NCBI RefSeq assembly: GCF_014652895.1
Contig: NZ_BMZR01000001.1
Coordinates: 868,001-932,000 of the forward strand
From: Psychrobacter glaciei
GTDB taxonomy: Bacteria > Pseudomonadota > Gammaproteobacteria > Pseudomonadales > Moraxellaceae
Reading direction: 5' to 3'
Length of the DNA stretch: 64,000 nt
In this document: positions 44,085 to 53,667 of the stretch, in pieces
Layout of the letters: every line of letters begins with the position of its first letter
Numbering within the stretch: the stretch's first letter is position 1
Notes under the pieces: model-generated
The model's input: only the letters and a program-made list of their open reading frames with translations
Database searches by the model: none
What the model was told of the DNA's origin: nothing
Made by a program: the position numbers and the translations under genes

Positions 44085-44684
44085 CTATATATTGCTAATG
44101 TCAGTAAGTTGCGCTACTACCTGCTGAACTCGCTCCTGTCTATCGCCACCAATGCGCTGGAATGGTCTTTGGTGCTTATTTAGTTGGCTGGCGAAATAGG
44201 CGCTTATCTCGTCACGTTGATGCGGACTATCCCGCAAGTCATCAGCCACCCATGGCGTATCAACGTCAGTCAATAATATCAAATCATAATGATGTTCCAA
44301 TGCCGCTTGCTCAAGGGCGATAGGACAGTCGCCATAGTACCAATTGGAATAAACCATTAGCTCAAACAGACTGGTATCACAAAACAAATAATGGCTAGCA
44401 TCGGACGTCTGAGCGACTTGTTTGGCCAGTTTATTTTCTAATGCAATCTGACCTTGTGCGATAGGTAGCAGATCATCCCACGTGCAAGTCAGCTGCTCGT
44501 CATCCCACTTTGCTTGTAGGTAGGTGCGCATATATTCTGATACCCAAGGGCTATCAAAATGTGCTGCCAAATCCCGACATAAAGTCGTCTTGCCCGTACT
44601 TTCGGCGCCTAAAACAGCGACATTTATGACAGATTTAGGCGTATGCTGCGTGAGATTGAATGCGATAGCGTCGTTGCCATTCAT
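44085..44684 (-). CDS. Nicotinamide riboside kinase (NadR C-terminal domain alone)
   Basis: 199 residues. Walker A GAESTGKTTL (residues 26-35) opens a P-loop kinase of the AAA_28/NadR type; WVSEYMRTYL, the typical R-x-x, and FCDTSLFELMVYSNWYYG then LILLTDVDTPWVADDLRDSP follow. E. coli NadR has an HTH and an NMN adenylyltransferase domain in front; both are missing, so the product is probably only a kinase making NMN from nicotinamide riboside. The ATG at 44684 lies 50 bp inside the end of pnuC on the same strand, so the two are coupled: uptake then phosphorylation, which traps the riboside in the cell. Confidence 0.85.
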   Translation of the reverse strand: MNGNDAIAFNLTQHTPKSVINVAVLGAESTGKTTLCRDLAAHFDSPWVSEYMRTYLQAKWDDEQLTCTWDDLLPIAQGQIALENKLAKQVAQTSDASHYLFCDTSLFELMVYSNWYYGDCPIALEQAALEHHYDLILLTDVDTPWVADDLRDSPHQRDEISAYFASQLNKHQRPFQRIGGDRQERVQQVVAQLTDISNI

Positions 44685-45348
44685 AATATGCCCAGATTGC
44701 GATGAGAGTGAAAACTACATATTGTAGCGCGGTAAACGTAAAACCTTTATAAAAGTATAGCGGTACCGATATCGCATCGGCAATAATCCACAGTATCCAA
44801 TGCTCAATCTTGCGCCGTGCCATGAGCCACATCGCCATAAGGAACAAGGCGGTAGTGAGCATATCAGTGTAGTCGACCCACGTAAATAAATGCAGTCCAA
44901 GTACTGCACCATCGAAGCTAAAACCGTTATTAATCACTGGTCGGAAATAATAAATCAGTGCTACAAATCCGATCGTTCCCGCTGCCAAAGTAGAGAGTAT
45001 AGGTATATCGCCTGCATGCAGGTGCTCGATACGGACATTATTAGCATCGTCTGACTGCTTGTGCTCGACAGATTGAATCTTCTTATTCTTTGACCAATTA
45101 ATCCAGCCATATAGGCTCATCACAGTATAGTAAGCGTTGATAAACATATCGCCAAACAGCTGCCACTTCCACAGTAAATAGACAAATATCGCAGTGCTGA
45201 CCAAGCCAATAGGAAAGACCAGAATATTGGTTTTGCTGGCAAGTAAGACGCTTGCCACGCCAAAGACGACGGCAATCAGTTCAAGGACAATGAATATCGT
45301 AGAGTAGTCAGCGTATTGACCAAATAACCAATTGAGAAGTTCTGCCAT
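44635..45348 (-). CDS. pnuC: Nicotinamide riboside transporter PnuC
   Basis: 237 residues, seven helices. The PnuC family core is visible as GVASVLLASKTNILVFPIGLVSTAIFVYLLWKWQLFGDMFINAYYTVMSLYGWINW, shown here in part, with the duplicated W-x-x-x-Y/N pattern; the C-terminal WILWIIADAISVPLYFYKGFTFTALQYVVF has the second half of the channel. Facilitated uptake of nicotinamide riboside for NAD salvage. It precedes the riboside kinase gene, which it overlaps by 50 bp. Confidence 0.93.
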   Translation of the reverse strand: MAELLNWLFGQYADYSTIFIVLELIAVVFGVASVLLASKTNILVFPIGLVSTAIFVYLLWKWQLFGDMFINAYYTVMSLYGWINWSKNKKIQSVEHKQSDDANNVRIEHLHAGDIPILSTLAAGTIGFVALIYYFRPVINNGFSFDGAVLGLHLFTWVDYTDMLTTALFLMAMWLMARRKIEHWILWIIADAISVPLYFYKGFTFTALQYVVFTLIAIWAYYEWQRRYRIQSHAAYA

Positions 45349-45644
45349 TAGCTTTCCTAGATATGAGCGTGTATTGATATTTTTGCTAAATAATACTATT
45401 CGATGAATAGTACAGAGTAAAACAGCGCCAATTATAACGTAGCTACCGTAAAATGAACTGAGTCTTTGCTTATTTATGGCGAGAAACAGATTATTTGTAA
45501 CAAAGTATTAGAAAAATTATAATATTCAGGCATAATAAAGGCACTGATTTTAAGTTTACAGTTATTCACTGAAATTGAATGGCTATTATTTTTCCACTTT
45601 TATGCTTATTCCAAGCACCACAGTAGTAGACAAGGAAGCTTATC

Positions 45645-46790
45645 ATGACGACTTGTATCACGGGCACGGGCCTATATATCCCACCTTATAGCATCAGCAA
45701 CGAAGAGTTAGTAGAGTCATTTAACCAGTATGTTGAAAATTATAATGCACAGCATGCTGATGAGATAGCAGCAGAGACTGTGACCGCACTTGAGCCTTCT
45801 TCAGCCGCTTTTATCGAAAAAGTATCGGGTATCAAATCACGTTATGTGATGGAAAAAGACGGTATTTTAGATCCTGAAATCATGGCTCCCGTGATTCCTT
45901 ATCGCAATCTAGGCGAAGAGCTGTCTATCATGGCAGAAATGGGTGCCGCAGCGCTTAGAGATGCTTTGGCAGATGCTGGACTTGAGGCCAATGACTTGGA
46001 TGGTATTATCCTTGCTTGCTCAAACTTTCAGCGCACTTATCCTGCTGTTGCCATCGAAATTCAAAATGAAATCGGTATGATTGGCGGCTTTGCTTATGAT
46101 ATGAACGTCGCTTGTAGTGCCGCGACTTTTGGTCTATCACAAGCGCACGGTTCTATCGTATCTGGTTTGGCCAAGCGCATCGCTGTGGTCAACGTTGAGA
46201 TTACCTCGGCGCATCTAAACTGGCGTAACCGTGATAGCCACTTTATCTTTGGTGACGTAGCGACAGCATCTATCGTTGAAGATCTCGATACGCCAAAAGG
46301 TTATGAGATTCTTAACTCTAAGCTATTTACTCAGTTTTCGACTAACATCAAAAACGAATACGGCTTTATGGATCGCTCAGAGTTTTTAGCGGCACAGACT
46401 GAGATGTATCCAGATATCAAAGAACCAGTCACGGATAAGTTGTTTTTGCAAAATGGCCGTAAAGTATTCCGTGAAGTTTGTCCAAAAGTGTCAGAGATCA
46501 TCACAGAGCATTTGACTGAGAACGAATTACAAGCCAGTGATGTGAAAATGATGTGGTTACACCAAGCCAATGCCAATATGTTAGATTTAATTCTACGTAC
46601 GGTCATCGGTAAAGAAGCAGATAAAGCGATTGTCCCAAGCGTCATTGCTGAATTTGCCAATACCAGCTCAGCCAGCCCGATGATTGTGTTCCATCGCTAT
46701 AAAGATGAGTTAGCATCAGGTGATTTGGGCGTGATTTGTTCATTCGGCGCAGGTTATTCGATTGGCTCAGTATTGGTTCGTAAAGTGTAG
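45645..46790 (+). CDS. Beta-ketoacyl-ACP synthase III, long form (FabH family)
   Basis: 381 residues, thiolase-fold condensing enzyme that starts fatty-acid chains. The C-H-N triad is complete: Cys157 in NVACSAATFGL, His306 in WLHQANANM and Asn339 in FANTSSASP. It is longer than classical FabH (317 residues) by an insertion of about 40-50 residues near the N-terminus (residues 25-80). Such long forms occur in Moraxellaceae and Pseudomonas; whether it uses acetyl-CoA or longer acyl-CoA cannot be read off. AAGGA lies 10 nt before the ATG. Single gene with terminator. Confidence 0.87.
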   Translation: MTTCITGTGLYIPPYSISNEELVESFNQYVENYNAQHADEIAAETVTALEPSSAAFIEKVSGIKSRYVMEKDGILDPEIMAPVIPYRNLGEELSIMAEMGAAALRDALADAGLEANDLDGIILACSNFQRTYPAVAIEIQNEIGMIGGFAYDMNVACSAATFGLSQAHGSIVSGLAKRIAVVNVEITSAHLNWRNRDSHFIFGDVATASIVEDLDTPKGYEILNSKLFTQFSTNIKNEYGFMDRSEFLAAQTEMYPDIKEPVTDKLFLQNGRKVFREVCPKVSEIITEHLTENELQASDVKMMWLHQANANMLDLILRTVIGKEADKAIVPSVIAEFANTSSASPMIVFHRYKDELASGDLGVICSFGAGYSIGSVLVRKV

Positions 46791-46819
46791 CGTTTCATTC
46801 TAGATCTTTTTTAACGATA

Positions 46820-46852
46820 AAAATAGCCAAGATCCTTCTTGGCTATTTTTTT
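46820..46852 (+). terminator. Terminator after the long-form fabH
   Basis: AAATAGCCAAGA/TTCTTGGCTATTT around a TCC loop, then seven T. Confidence 0.92.
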
Positions 46853-47007
46853 ATGTCTACGTTTTTAGCATCGCATTTTATAGACACTAACTGATGAGAA
46901 AACAGGGTGGTATTTCAGCAGCGATAGGAATGTCTGCCAATAGAATGGCAAAATTACTTAGAATAGCAGCAAGATTACTCAGAGGTTTTAATTTACGGTG
47001 AAAAATT

Positions 47008-47016
47008 TGCTATAAT
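47008..47016 (+). promoter_or_regulatory. Extended -10 promoter of prfA
   Basis: TGCTATAAT is a perfect extended -10 (TGN-TATAAT), 38 bp before the prfA start. The -35 region is poor, which extended -10 promoters tolerate. Confidence 0.6.
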
Positions 47017-47054
47017 CACGCTCTTACTCTTATCATCCAATTAAAAGTCCTTTT

Positions 47055-48146
47055 ATGAAAGAATCCTTACGCCTGCGTTTAGACCAGATGGTAGACCGTT
47101 ATGAAGAGGTCACCGCCTTGTTATCAGATCCTAGTGTCATTAGTGATAATAATAAATTCCGTGAATTGTCTGTCGAGCACAGCGACTTGATGGATATCAC
47201 TACTTTATGGCAAAACTACGTGGGTGCAGAAACAGATCAGGCCGATGCAGAAGCTATGCTAGCCGATGCGACAGATCCTGACATGAAAGAGATGATGCAA
47301 GACGAGATTGATAATGCTCGTGATACCATCGTAAAGATGGAAGAAGCGCTTAATCTTATGATGCTACCAAAAGATCCTAACGATAAAGTGCCAGCATTTT
47401 TGGAGATTCGTGCAGGAACTGGCGGCGATGAGGCAGCGATTTTCTCCGGTGACTTGTTCCGAATGTACCAAAAATACGCACAGAGCCAAGGCTGGACATT
47501 GGACGTGCTGTCTGCAAGCGAAGGTGAGCATGGCGGGTATAAAGAAATCATCACTCGCGTATCAGGCAACAGCGTCTATGGTCGCCTAAAGTTTGAGTCT
47601 GGCGTGCACCGTGTCCAGCGTGTTCCTGAAACCGAAAGCCAAGGCCGTGTGCACACCTCAGCTTGTACCGTTGCAGTCATGCCTGAAGTTGAGATTGATG
47701 ATACCGTCGAGCTCAACCCAGCTGATATCCGTTTTGATACGTTCCGTTCAAGCGGGGCTGGTGGTCAGCACGTTAACACCACCGACTCAGCTGTACGTTT
47801 GACACACATTCCAACGGGCACAGTCGCAGAGTGTCAACAAGAGCGTAGCCAACACAAAAACCGCGCACAAGCGATGAAAATGCTCATTTCACGTATTCAG
47901 CAGGTTAAGGTACAAGCACAAGTCGATGTTGCTGATTCGATGCGCCGCGACTTAATCGGTAGTGGCGATCGCAGTGAGCGTATTCGCACCTATAATTTCC
48001 CGCAAGGGCGTATGACCGATCATCGTATCAACCTGACCTTATACAAGCTCGACTCTATTATGGAAGGCGACTTGGATGAGATTCTTGACTCATTACTACG
48101 TGAGCATCAGGCTGATTTGATGGCGAGTATCGGCGGTGGCGACTAG
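47055..48146 (+). CDS. prfA: Peptide chain release factor 1
   Basis: 363 residues; reads UAG and UAA stop codons and releases the peptide. The codon-reading PxT motif is PET in [16 protein letters not shown], and the catalytic GGQ is at residues 236-238 ([18 protein letters not shown]), whose Gln is normally methylated by Prm[12 protein letters not shown] and the C-terminal [18 protein letters not shown] are further family marks. No hemA or prmC gene adjoins, unlike in E. coli. AAAAG about 8 nt before the ATG is a weak ribosome site. Confidence 0.97.
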   Translation: MKESLRLRLDQMVDRYEEVTALLSDPSVISDNNKFRELSVEHSDLMDITTLWQNYVGAETDQADAEAMLADATDPDMKEMMQDEIDNARDTIVKMEEALNLMMLPKDPNDKVPAFLEIRAGTGGDEAAIFSGDLFRMYQKYAQSQGWTLDVLSASEGEHGGYKEIITRVSGNSVYGRLKFESGVHRVQRVPETESQGRVHTSACTVAVMPEVEIDDTVELNPADIRFDTFRSSGAGGQHVNTTDSAVRLTHIPTGTVAECQQERSQHKNRAQAMKMLISRIQQVKVQAQVDVADSMRRDLIGSGDRSERIRTYNFPQGRMTDHRINLTLYKLDSIMEGDLDEILDSLLREHQADLMASIGGGD

Positions 48147-48544
48147 CAGCCAATCCTACAACACATTGGCAGTTTTATGATTTTTCATCATGATGTCATT
48201 TTTTTATAATAATAGGGTCTGTTGAACATTCAAATGTGGAACTGGCAGTGGCTATTTTTTAGACAATACGCAGTGAAATTTTTGACGCCTAGCATTCTAG
48301 GTTAGACAATTTCGCCATGTATTGGCAAAAAATAGTCCTGCCCTGAAAGGCTGATGCTAAAATCACCTCAAACGTTGTTATAAACCTAGCTAAGGTCTCG
48401 ACATTATCGTCGGTTTACGCCTAGTTTGATGCGATTTTAGCGATCAGCAGTCCTAATATTTGAATGTTCAACAGACCCTAAGCATTGATTTAATTTTTCT
48501 GTTTTCGTTTATCCATTTAATTACCTAATAATATTGAGAGTGTT
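48147..48544. other. Intergenic region prfA-lysS (398 bp)
   Basis: Almost entirely filled by the MITE-2 element (48213-48480). The residual 66 bp before and 64 bp after contain no gene; the lysS promoter may lie in the right end of the element or the short right flank. Confidence 0.6.
48213..48480. repeat. MITE-2, complete, 268 bp with perfect 23-bp terminal inverted repeats
   Basis: Starts TAGGGTCTGTTGAACATTC and ends in the exact inverse, perfect over 23 bp (48213-48235 and 48458-48480). It has no reading frame. The interior carries two further inverted repeats: GGCTATTTTTTAGAC near the left against CAAAAAATAGTCC near 48320-48340, and GCTAAAATC (48355 region) against GATTTTAGC (48430 region), so each half can fold into a hairpin. 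A non-autonomous element using a transposase from elsewhere is the likeliest reading; no transposase is in the window. Confidence 0.85.
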
Positions 48545-50077
48545 ATGTCAAAGCACAACAATCAGAATCAAGAGCAAGCCCCAGAAGACGCTAACGAGCT
48601 AATTGCTCAGCTGCAAGCTAAGCTAGACGATATCACTGCTTCAGGCAAGCAGCCTTATCCAAATACGTTCAAACGCACCGATTATGCACAAGATTTGCAA
48701 GCAGCCTTTGACGGCGTCTCAAAGCAAGAAATTGAAGAAAAAGCGGCGAATGGCGAAAAAACACAGGTCAACGTAGCAGGTCGAGTCATGCTCAACCGTG
48801 GCTCGTTTATTGTCATCCAAGATATGAGCGGCCGTATTCAGCTATATGTCGCGCGTAAAGAGCTCGATGATGAGACGCGTGCGAGCATTAAGTCGCTAGA
48901 TTTGGGTGACATCGTAGGTGTATCAGGTTATATCGGTCGCTCAGGTAAAGGCGATCTATACGTGCATATCGAAGAGATCAGTCTGCTAACCAAATCATTA
49001 CGTCCAATGCCAAATAAATTCCATGGTTTGGCAGATGTGGAAGCCCGCTATCGCAATCGTCATCTTGATTTGATGACTAATGAGACGACTCGCGATACGT
49101 TTATGATTCGCAGTCAGGTCGTCAGCGGTATTCGTAAATTCATGTTGAATGAGCGCTTCATGGAAGTTGAAACGCCAATGATGCACCCGATTCCAGGTGG
49201 TGCTGTTGCACGTCCGTTTGTGACGCATCATAATGCTTTAGACATGCCACTGTATTTACGTATCGCGCCTGAGCTTTATTTGAAGCGTTTGGTGGTTGGC
49301 GGTTTTGAAAAAGTATTTGAGATTAACCGTAGTTTCCGTAATGAAGGCGTCTCAACCCGTCACAATCCTGAATTTACGATGATTGAGTTTTATCAAGCGT
49401 ATGCGGATTATCATGACTTGATGGATTTGACCGAGCGCTTATTTAATGAGTTGGCGATGGATATCTTAGATACGACTGAGATTACTTATCAAGAAGAAGC
49501 CATCAGCCTAAAAGCGCCGTTTGCTCGTTTATCGATGTCTGATGCGATTGCCAAATATGCCGAAAACTTCGACATGGCACATATCAATGATCGTGAGTAT
49601 CTAGCAGAGTACGCATCTACTACGCTCAAGCAGCAAGTAAAAGATGGCTTTGGTGTGGGTAAACTGCAAACAATTATCTTTGAAGAAACCGCTGAGCATC
49701 AATTACGCCAGCCAACCTTTATCACTGAATATCCTGCAGAAACCTCACCACTCGCGCGCCGTAGTGACGACAATCCTGAGATTACCGATCGCTTTGAATT
49801 GTTCGTTGGTGGTCGTGAATTGGCCAATGGCTTTAGTGAGCTAAATGACCCAGCAGATCAGGCGGAACGCTTCCGTGGTCAAGTCGCTGAAAAAGACGCG
49901 GGCGATGATGAGGCCATGCATTTTGACGAAGAATATATCGAAGCATTGTCTTATGGTTTGCCACCGACAGCAGGTGAGGGTATAGGTATTGATCGCTTAG
50001 TCATGCTACTCACTGATTCAGCGAGCATTCGTGATGTGATTTTGTTCCCACATATGCGTCGCAAGCTTGACAACTAG
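48545..50077 (+). CDS. lysS: Lysine--tRNA ligase, class II
   Basis: 510 residues; charges tRNA-Lys. OB-fold anticodon domain about residues 70-180 ([24 protein letters not shown]), class II motif 1 around [14 protein letters not shown], motif 2 [23 protein letters not shown] and motif 3 [13 protein letters not shown]. 505 residues is the usual length in this order. It sits 64 bp after the MITE-2 element. Confidence 0.97.
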   Translation: MSKHNNQNQEQAPEDANELIAQLQAKLDDITASGKQPYPNTFKRTDYAQDLQAAFDGVSKQEIEEKAANGEKTQVNVAGRVMLNRGSFIVIQDMSGRIQLYVARKELDDETRASIKSLDLGDIVGVSGYIGRSGKGDLYVHIEEISLLTKSLRPMPNKFHGLADVEARYRNRHLDLMTNETTRDTFMIRSQVVSGIRKFMLNERFMEVETPMMHPIPGGAVARPFVTHHNALDMPLYLRIAPELYLKRLVVGGFEKVFEINRSFRNEGVSTRHNPEFTMIEFYQAYADYHDLMDLTERLFNELAMDILDTTEITYQEEAISLKAPFARLSMSDAIAKYAENFDMAHINDREYLAEYASTTLKQQVKDGFGVGKLQTIIFEETAEHQLRQPTFITEYPAETSPLARRSDDNPEITDRFELFVGGRELANGFSELNDPADQAERFRGQVAEKDAGDDEAMHFDEEYIEALSYGLPPTAGEGIGIDRLVMLLTDSASIRDVILFPHMRRKLDN

Positions 50078-50100
50078 ACTAGCGTCTACTTATTATGAAA

Positions 50101-50208
50101 TATAGTCAATCCTATATAAATTAGATACGATGTCAGGCTCGCTTAGTCTACTACTTGTAGTACTTTCACTCGCTTTCCTTGTGTCTAAATTATATTTAAC
50201 CGACTATG
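50101..50208. repeat. Repeat-3 copy 2, about 108 bp imperfect palindrome
   Basis: Arms TATAGTCAATCC..TAAATTAGATAC and the inverse GTGTCTAAATTATA..GGTCGACTAT frame a core with TGTCAGGCTCGCTTAGT..CTTTCACTCGC. The same core is found at 40633-40745. Together they show a third family of short palindromic intergenic repeats. Confidence 0.65.
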
Positions 50209-50297
50209 ACGCTGTTACTGAACTGAGTATAGAGCGAGTTTTGCAACGTTGATGACAGACGCTCAGTGGTTTATGAGCACTCATTTATAGGGATATT

Positions 50298-51563
50298 ATG
50301 GACACTCAGCACCTACCGCTCTCAGTTTGGCAGCAGATGATTCGGCAAAGCTTCTTATCTTTGTACGATGTATCAGAAGAAGACAGTAACCATTCCCAGC
50401 ATCTATTGCAGGGTTATGACTTTGTTTTTGAGTTTTCTGGTGCGACGGTTTACCTTATCGTCAATGACGTGGTGATGCAGGCCAATCAGCAAGAGGTTGA
50501 CAGTACGCAGGTTCGTGAGTGGCGAAAAGAAGTGGTTAATCAATTAATCAAGCGTCATGCGCAGCTTTATCTAAAAAATGACGAGGCACTGGCTGACGCA
50601 AACGCGTCGGCATCGAACAAGGCGATTTATTTTATTGGTCTGACGTCACTTGCTATTAAGCATGAAAATGATAACCCAGAGTCACAACCCCATACAGTCA
50701 ATTACGAGTATGGCAGTCAGTTCTTTGCCGAAGACTGTGTGCTGGACTTGGACGATGAGGAGAGTGTCTTACAAGTATTTAGTCATCAAAACTTTGTCGA
50801 CATTCTCAATCAGTTGGTGACCCCGAGTGATCTCAGTGCTTATTTGGACTTTCATCGCCGCAAGCTTGCTGGCTTTGAGACGTTTCAAGACGAATCAATG
50901 TTGCTCGCCCAATTTTTACAGTCGCCTGATTTTCACCAAAGAGCCATTGAGGTTCAAGAGCAGTTGGTCGCTCATCAGTTAATAGACCAAGTGGAACCGC
51001 GCTTGCTCACAGCAGCAGAACCCGACCAAGTAACTTTTGCCAATGCGCTGATGCTCGATATTCAAAAGAATACTCGCATGTGGTACAAGCTATTTAATAG
51101 CTTGATTCAGCAGTATTATGAGGCGGGAACACCACTGCCAAAAGAGCAGGTCGATGTGTTGGTCGATGAGTCAATGTATACCTATGCGTGTTTAATAGAA
51201 AAAATATTGGCGCATAGAACGATTGATAAAGATTCAAACTGGAATGGTTATGTTTGTCATGAGCATTCTTATCATGTATTTGGTCGCCATTATTTGATGG
51301 TGTTTTATGCACAAGATGAAAATAGCACATTAAGTGCAGACAAGGTTCGCGCCTCGCATCAGGATTTATTGTTCGAGCTTAATTCACAGATGCAGCAGCC
51401 GGTGATGGACCATTTGTTCTTAATTGGCGTAGAGGTTAGACCTTGTGAAGACAGCGTCAATACTGAGGTGCATGTTGACGTGTTTCATCAAAATGGCTCG
51501 GCTATCGACGCAAACACACAGCGCTTATACGAGCAATTGGCTGAGCTAAGATCGCAGTCATAG
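50298..51563 (+). CDS. Unknown 421-residue protein upstream of dnaX
   Basis: No family recognised. A soluble protein without signal peptide or membrane segments; rich in Gln, Asp, Glu and His. The middle (about residues 190-260) has heptad-like FLQSPDFHQRAIEVQEQLVAHQLIDQ, which may be helical or coiled. Codon use resembles the neighbours, and the ATG has GGGATATT about 7 nt upstream, a weak site. It lies 84 bp before dnaX on the same strand and may be co-transcribed with it, but I cannot name a function. Confidence 0.7.
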   Translation: MDTQHLPLSVWQQMIRQSFLSLYDVSEEDSNHSQHLLQGYDFVFEFSGATVYLIVNDVVMQANQQEVDSTQVREWRKEVVNQLIKRHAQLYLKNDEALADANASASNKAIYFIGLTSLAIKHENDNPESQPHTVNYEYGSQFFAEDCVLDLDDEESVLQVFSHQNFVDILNQLVTPSDLSAYLDFHRRKLAGFETFQDESMLLAQFLQSPDFHQRAIEVQEQLVAHQLIDQVEPRLLTAAEPDQVTFANALMLDIQKNTRMWYKLFNSLIQQYYEAGTPLPKEQVDVLVDESMYTYACLIEKILAHRTIDKDSNWNGYVCHEHSYHVFGRHYLMVFYAQDENSTLSADKVRASHQDLLFELNSQMQQPVMDHLFLIGVEVRPCEDSVNTEVHVDVFHQNGSAIDANTQRLYEQLAELRSQS

Positions 51564-51620
51564 ACTCATCATATTGTAGATCGCTGATCTGATGCTTCAC
51601 CTACATTTGTACTTTTCACA

Positions 51621-51650
51621 TTGGCAGTTACTATATTGGCAGTTATTATG
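51621..51650 (+). repeat. 15-bp tandem duplication spanning the dnaX start
   Basis: TTGGCAGTTACTATA is followed directly by TTGGCAGTTATTATG; the second copy contains the start codon. The duplication leaves a spurious open frame extension of nine codons (MAVTILAVI) upstream of the real start. Confidence 0.7.
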
Positions 51651-53558
51651 ACGCAGCAATATCAAGTTTTAGCTCGCAAATACCGTCCCAAGAACTTTCA
51701 TGAATTGATTGGGCAGACGCACGTCTCGCAAGCATTGATAAATGCCATCGATTACAATCGTCTGCATCATGCTTACCTCTTTACAGGTACGCGCGGTGTG
51801 GGCAAGACGACGATTGCGCGTATTTTATCTAAATGTCTGAATTGTGATACTGGGGTGACTAGTACGCCTTGCGGTGTGTGTGATAATTGCGTCGCCATCG
51901 ATCAAGGTCGTTTTATTGATCTGATTGAAATTGATGCGGCCTCTCGTACCAAAGTGGAGGACACTCGCGAGCTGTTAGATAACGTGCCTTATGCGCCAAG
52001 CCAAGGACGTTACAAGGTCTATCTAATTGATGAAGTACATATGCTGTCTACGCACAGTTTTAATGCCTTACTCAAGACTTTAGAAGAGCCGCCTGAACAT
52101 GTAAAGTTTTTGCTAGCGACGACCGATCCACAAAAATTGCCGATTACTATTATCTCGCGCTGTTTACAGTTTGTGCTGCGTCCGTTGCCGCAAACGTTGC
52201 TGAGTGAGCATCTGGCAAATGTCCTTACCCAAGAGCAGGTAGGTTATACTCAGCCGGCACTTTGGCAATTGGCCAGTGCGGCAAAAGGCTCGGTACGTGA
52301 TGCTTTATCCTTGACCGATCAAGCCATTGCTTTCGGTCAAGGTGCGCTGGATGATGTCACTGTAAATGCCATGCTTGGTCTCATTGATGCGGCTGATTTG
52401 GTCAGTTTAATTACCGATATCTATAATCACGATAAGTCTGCTGTTGCTGCACATATTGAGCAAATGCGCGCGCAAATGGTTGATGCGACGAGTATGTTTG
52501 ATGGGCTGGCTGAGCTATTACATCAATTGGCGTTGACCCAGCTGCTTCCTGAAGTGGCTCTCAATGTGAATGAGGCGCAAGCTCAAGACATTAATACGCT
52601 TGCGCAGCATATGAGCCCAGACGTCCTGCAACTGTATTATGAAATTGTCGTGCAAGCGCGTGAAGGGGTTAAGCTTGCCAGTACCCCGATGCAAGCGCTT
52701 GAGATGTGCATTTTACGTTTGTTAGCCTTTCGTCCGTTGCCAGTCGATGAAGTACTAAGCCCTATTTATGATGGCTCTGTATCATCTGAAGTACCAGCTA
52801 TAGAAAATACAACTTCTACGCAGGCAGCTATTACCCATTCAACTTCGATACCGCCGTTACAGCCTTATAATATCGACTATCAAGAGCAAGCCAGTATTGA
52901 GCAGCCAAACGCTAGTTTTGATGAGAATGCGTTAAGTATTAATCCAGCTCATGAGCCTGAACCCGTTGTTGAGCCTGAACCCGTTGTTGAGCCTGAACCC
53001 GTTGTTGAGCCTGAACCCGTTGTTGAGCCTGAACCCGTTGTTGAGCCTGAACCCGTTGTTGAGCCTGAACCCGTTGTTGAGCCTGACGCAAATGATTCTC
53101 AATTACTATCTGAATCTGATGATCCACGCACGTTGTTGCGCTGCGCACCGCAAGAATTGATAGGCGAGTGGACACCAGAGAAATGGGATTATTGGCTACA
53201 AACTGCTCGTGAAGCCAAGATGTTGGCACAAGACGAATTGGCACTTGCTCGTCAAGGTATGATGATGGGTCTATGTAATGGCAAATCGATCTTTGTTACT
53301 AGCGTTGACAGTAAGCACTTGCAGGTGACTTTTCAGCAACTGGCAGAAAAACTGCAACAGCAGTTCACGCAGGCAGATATTGGTCTGCAAATTGATGGTA
53401 GCGTCATGCAAGCGGATGACAAAACACCTGAGCGTCGTCAACAAAAGCGTTTGGTACAAGCAAAGACGGTAGCAGAATCAAAATTGATGAATACACCGGT
53501 GATGAAATATCTGACCGAGCGCGGCGAAGGAAAAATGGGCAAAGTTCAGTTATATTAA
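51648..53558 (+). CDS. dnaX: DNA polymerase III subunits gamma/tau
   Basis: 636 residues from the ATG at 51648, the family start MTQQYQVLARKYRPKNF. Walker A GTRGVGKT is at residues 47-54, the zinc module CLNCDTGVTSTPCGVCDNC just after it, then the DEVHM and SRC motifs of the clamp loader AAA+ core. Residues about 390-480 form a low-complexity linker including seven copies of EPEPVV, and the last 140 residues correspond to the tau C-terminal domain that binds the polymerase. I see no obvious A6G-type slippery site for a short gamma form. It would work with the HolD-like protein encoded at 10.3 kb. Confidence 0.95.
   Translation: MTQQYQVLARKYRPKNFHELIGQTHVSQALINAIDYNRLHHAYLFTGTRGVGKTTIARILSKCLNCDTGVTSTPCGVCDNCVAIDQGRFIDLIEIDAASRTKVEDTRELLDNVPYAPSQGRYKVYLIDEVHMLSTHSFNALLKTLEEPPEHVKFLLATTDPQKLPITIISRCLQFVLRPLPQTLLSEHLANVLTQEQVGYTQPALWQLASAAKGSVRDALSLTDQAIAFGQGALDDVTVNAMLGLIDAADLVSLITDIYNHDKSAVAAHIEQMRAQMVDATSMFDGLAELLHQLALTQLLPEVALNVNEAQAQDINTLAQHMSPDVLQLYYEIVVQAREGVKLASTPMQALEMCILRLLAFRPLPVDEVLSPIYDGSVSSEVPAIENTTSTQAAITHSTSIPPLQPYNIDYQEQASIEQPNASFDENALSINPAHEPEPVVEPEPVVEPEPVVEPEPVVEPEPVVEPEPVVEPEPVVEPDANDSQLLSESDDPRTLLRCAPQELIGEWTPEKWDYWLQTAREAKMLAQDELALARQGMMMGLCNGKSIFVTSVDSKHLQVTFQQLAEKLQQQFTQADIGLQIDGSVMQADDKTPERRQQKRLVQAKTVAESKLMNTPVMKYLTERGEGKMGKVQLY
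52953..53086 (+). repeat. 18-bp tandem repeat inside dnaX (EPEPVV x7)
   Basis: Seven identical copies of an 18-bp unit (GAGCCTGAACCCGTTGTT), from 52953 to 53078, followed by an 8-bp partial copy. Each codes for Glu-Pro-Glu-Pro-Val-Val. The array is in frame, so changes in copy number would alter the linker length only. Confidence 0.95.
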
Positions 53559-53624
53559 ACAGTCAGAAAAACGATTATTAATATTATTTAATAGTTTATG
53601 TAGTTAATAGATACAATATATCAT

Positions 53625-53667
53625 AAAAAATATCAAGTCGATGTTATACTATCGCCTTGATATTTTT
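53625..53667 (+). terminator. Terminator after dnaX
   Basis: AAAAATATCAAG and CTTGATATTTTT form a 12-bp stem with a further CGAT/ATCG inner pairing, then T-rich sequence. It probably works in both directions. Confidence 0.85.

Noticed and set aside
52939..53244. Minus-strand and second-frame ORFs in the dnaX repeat, rich in QRVQAQ or LNPLLS
   Set aside because: They are mirror readings of the 18-bp tandem repeat.
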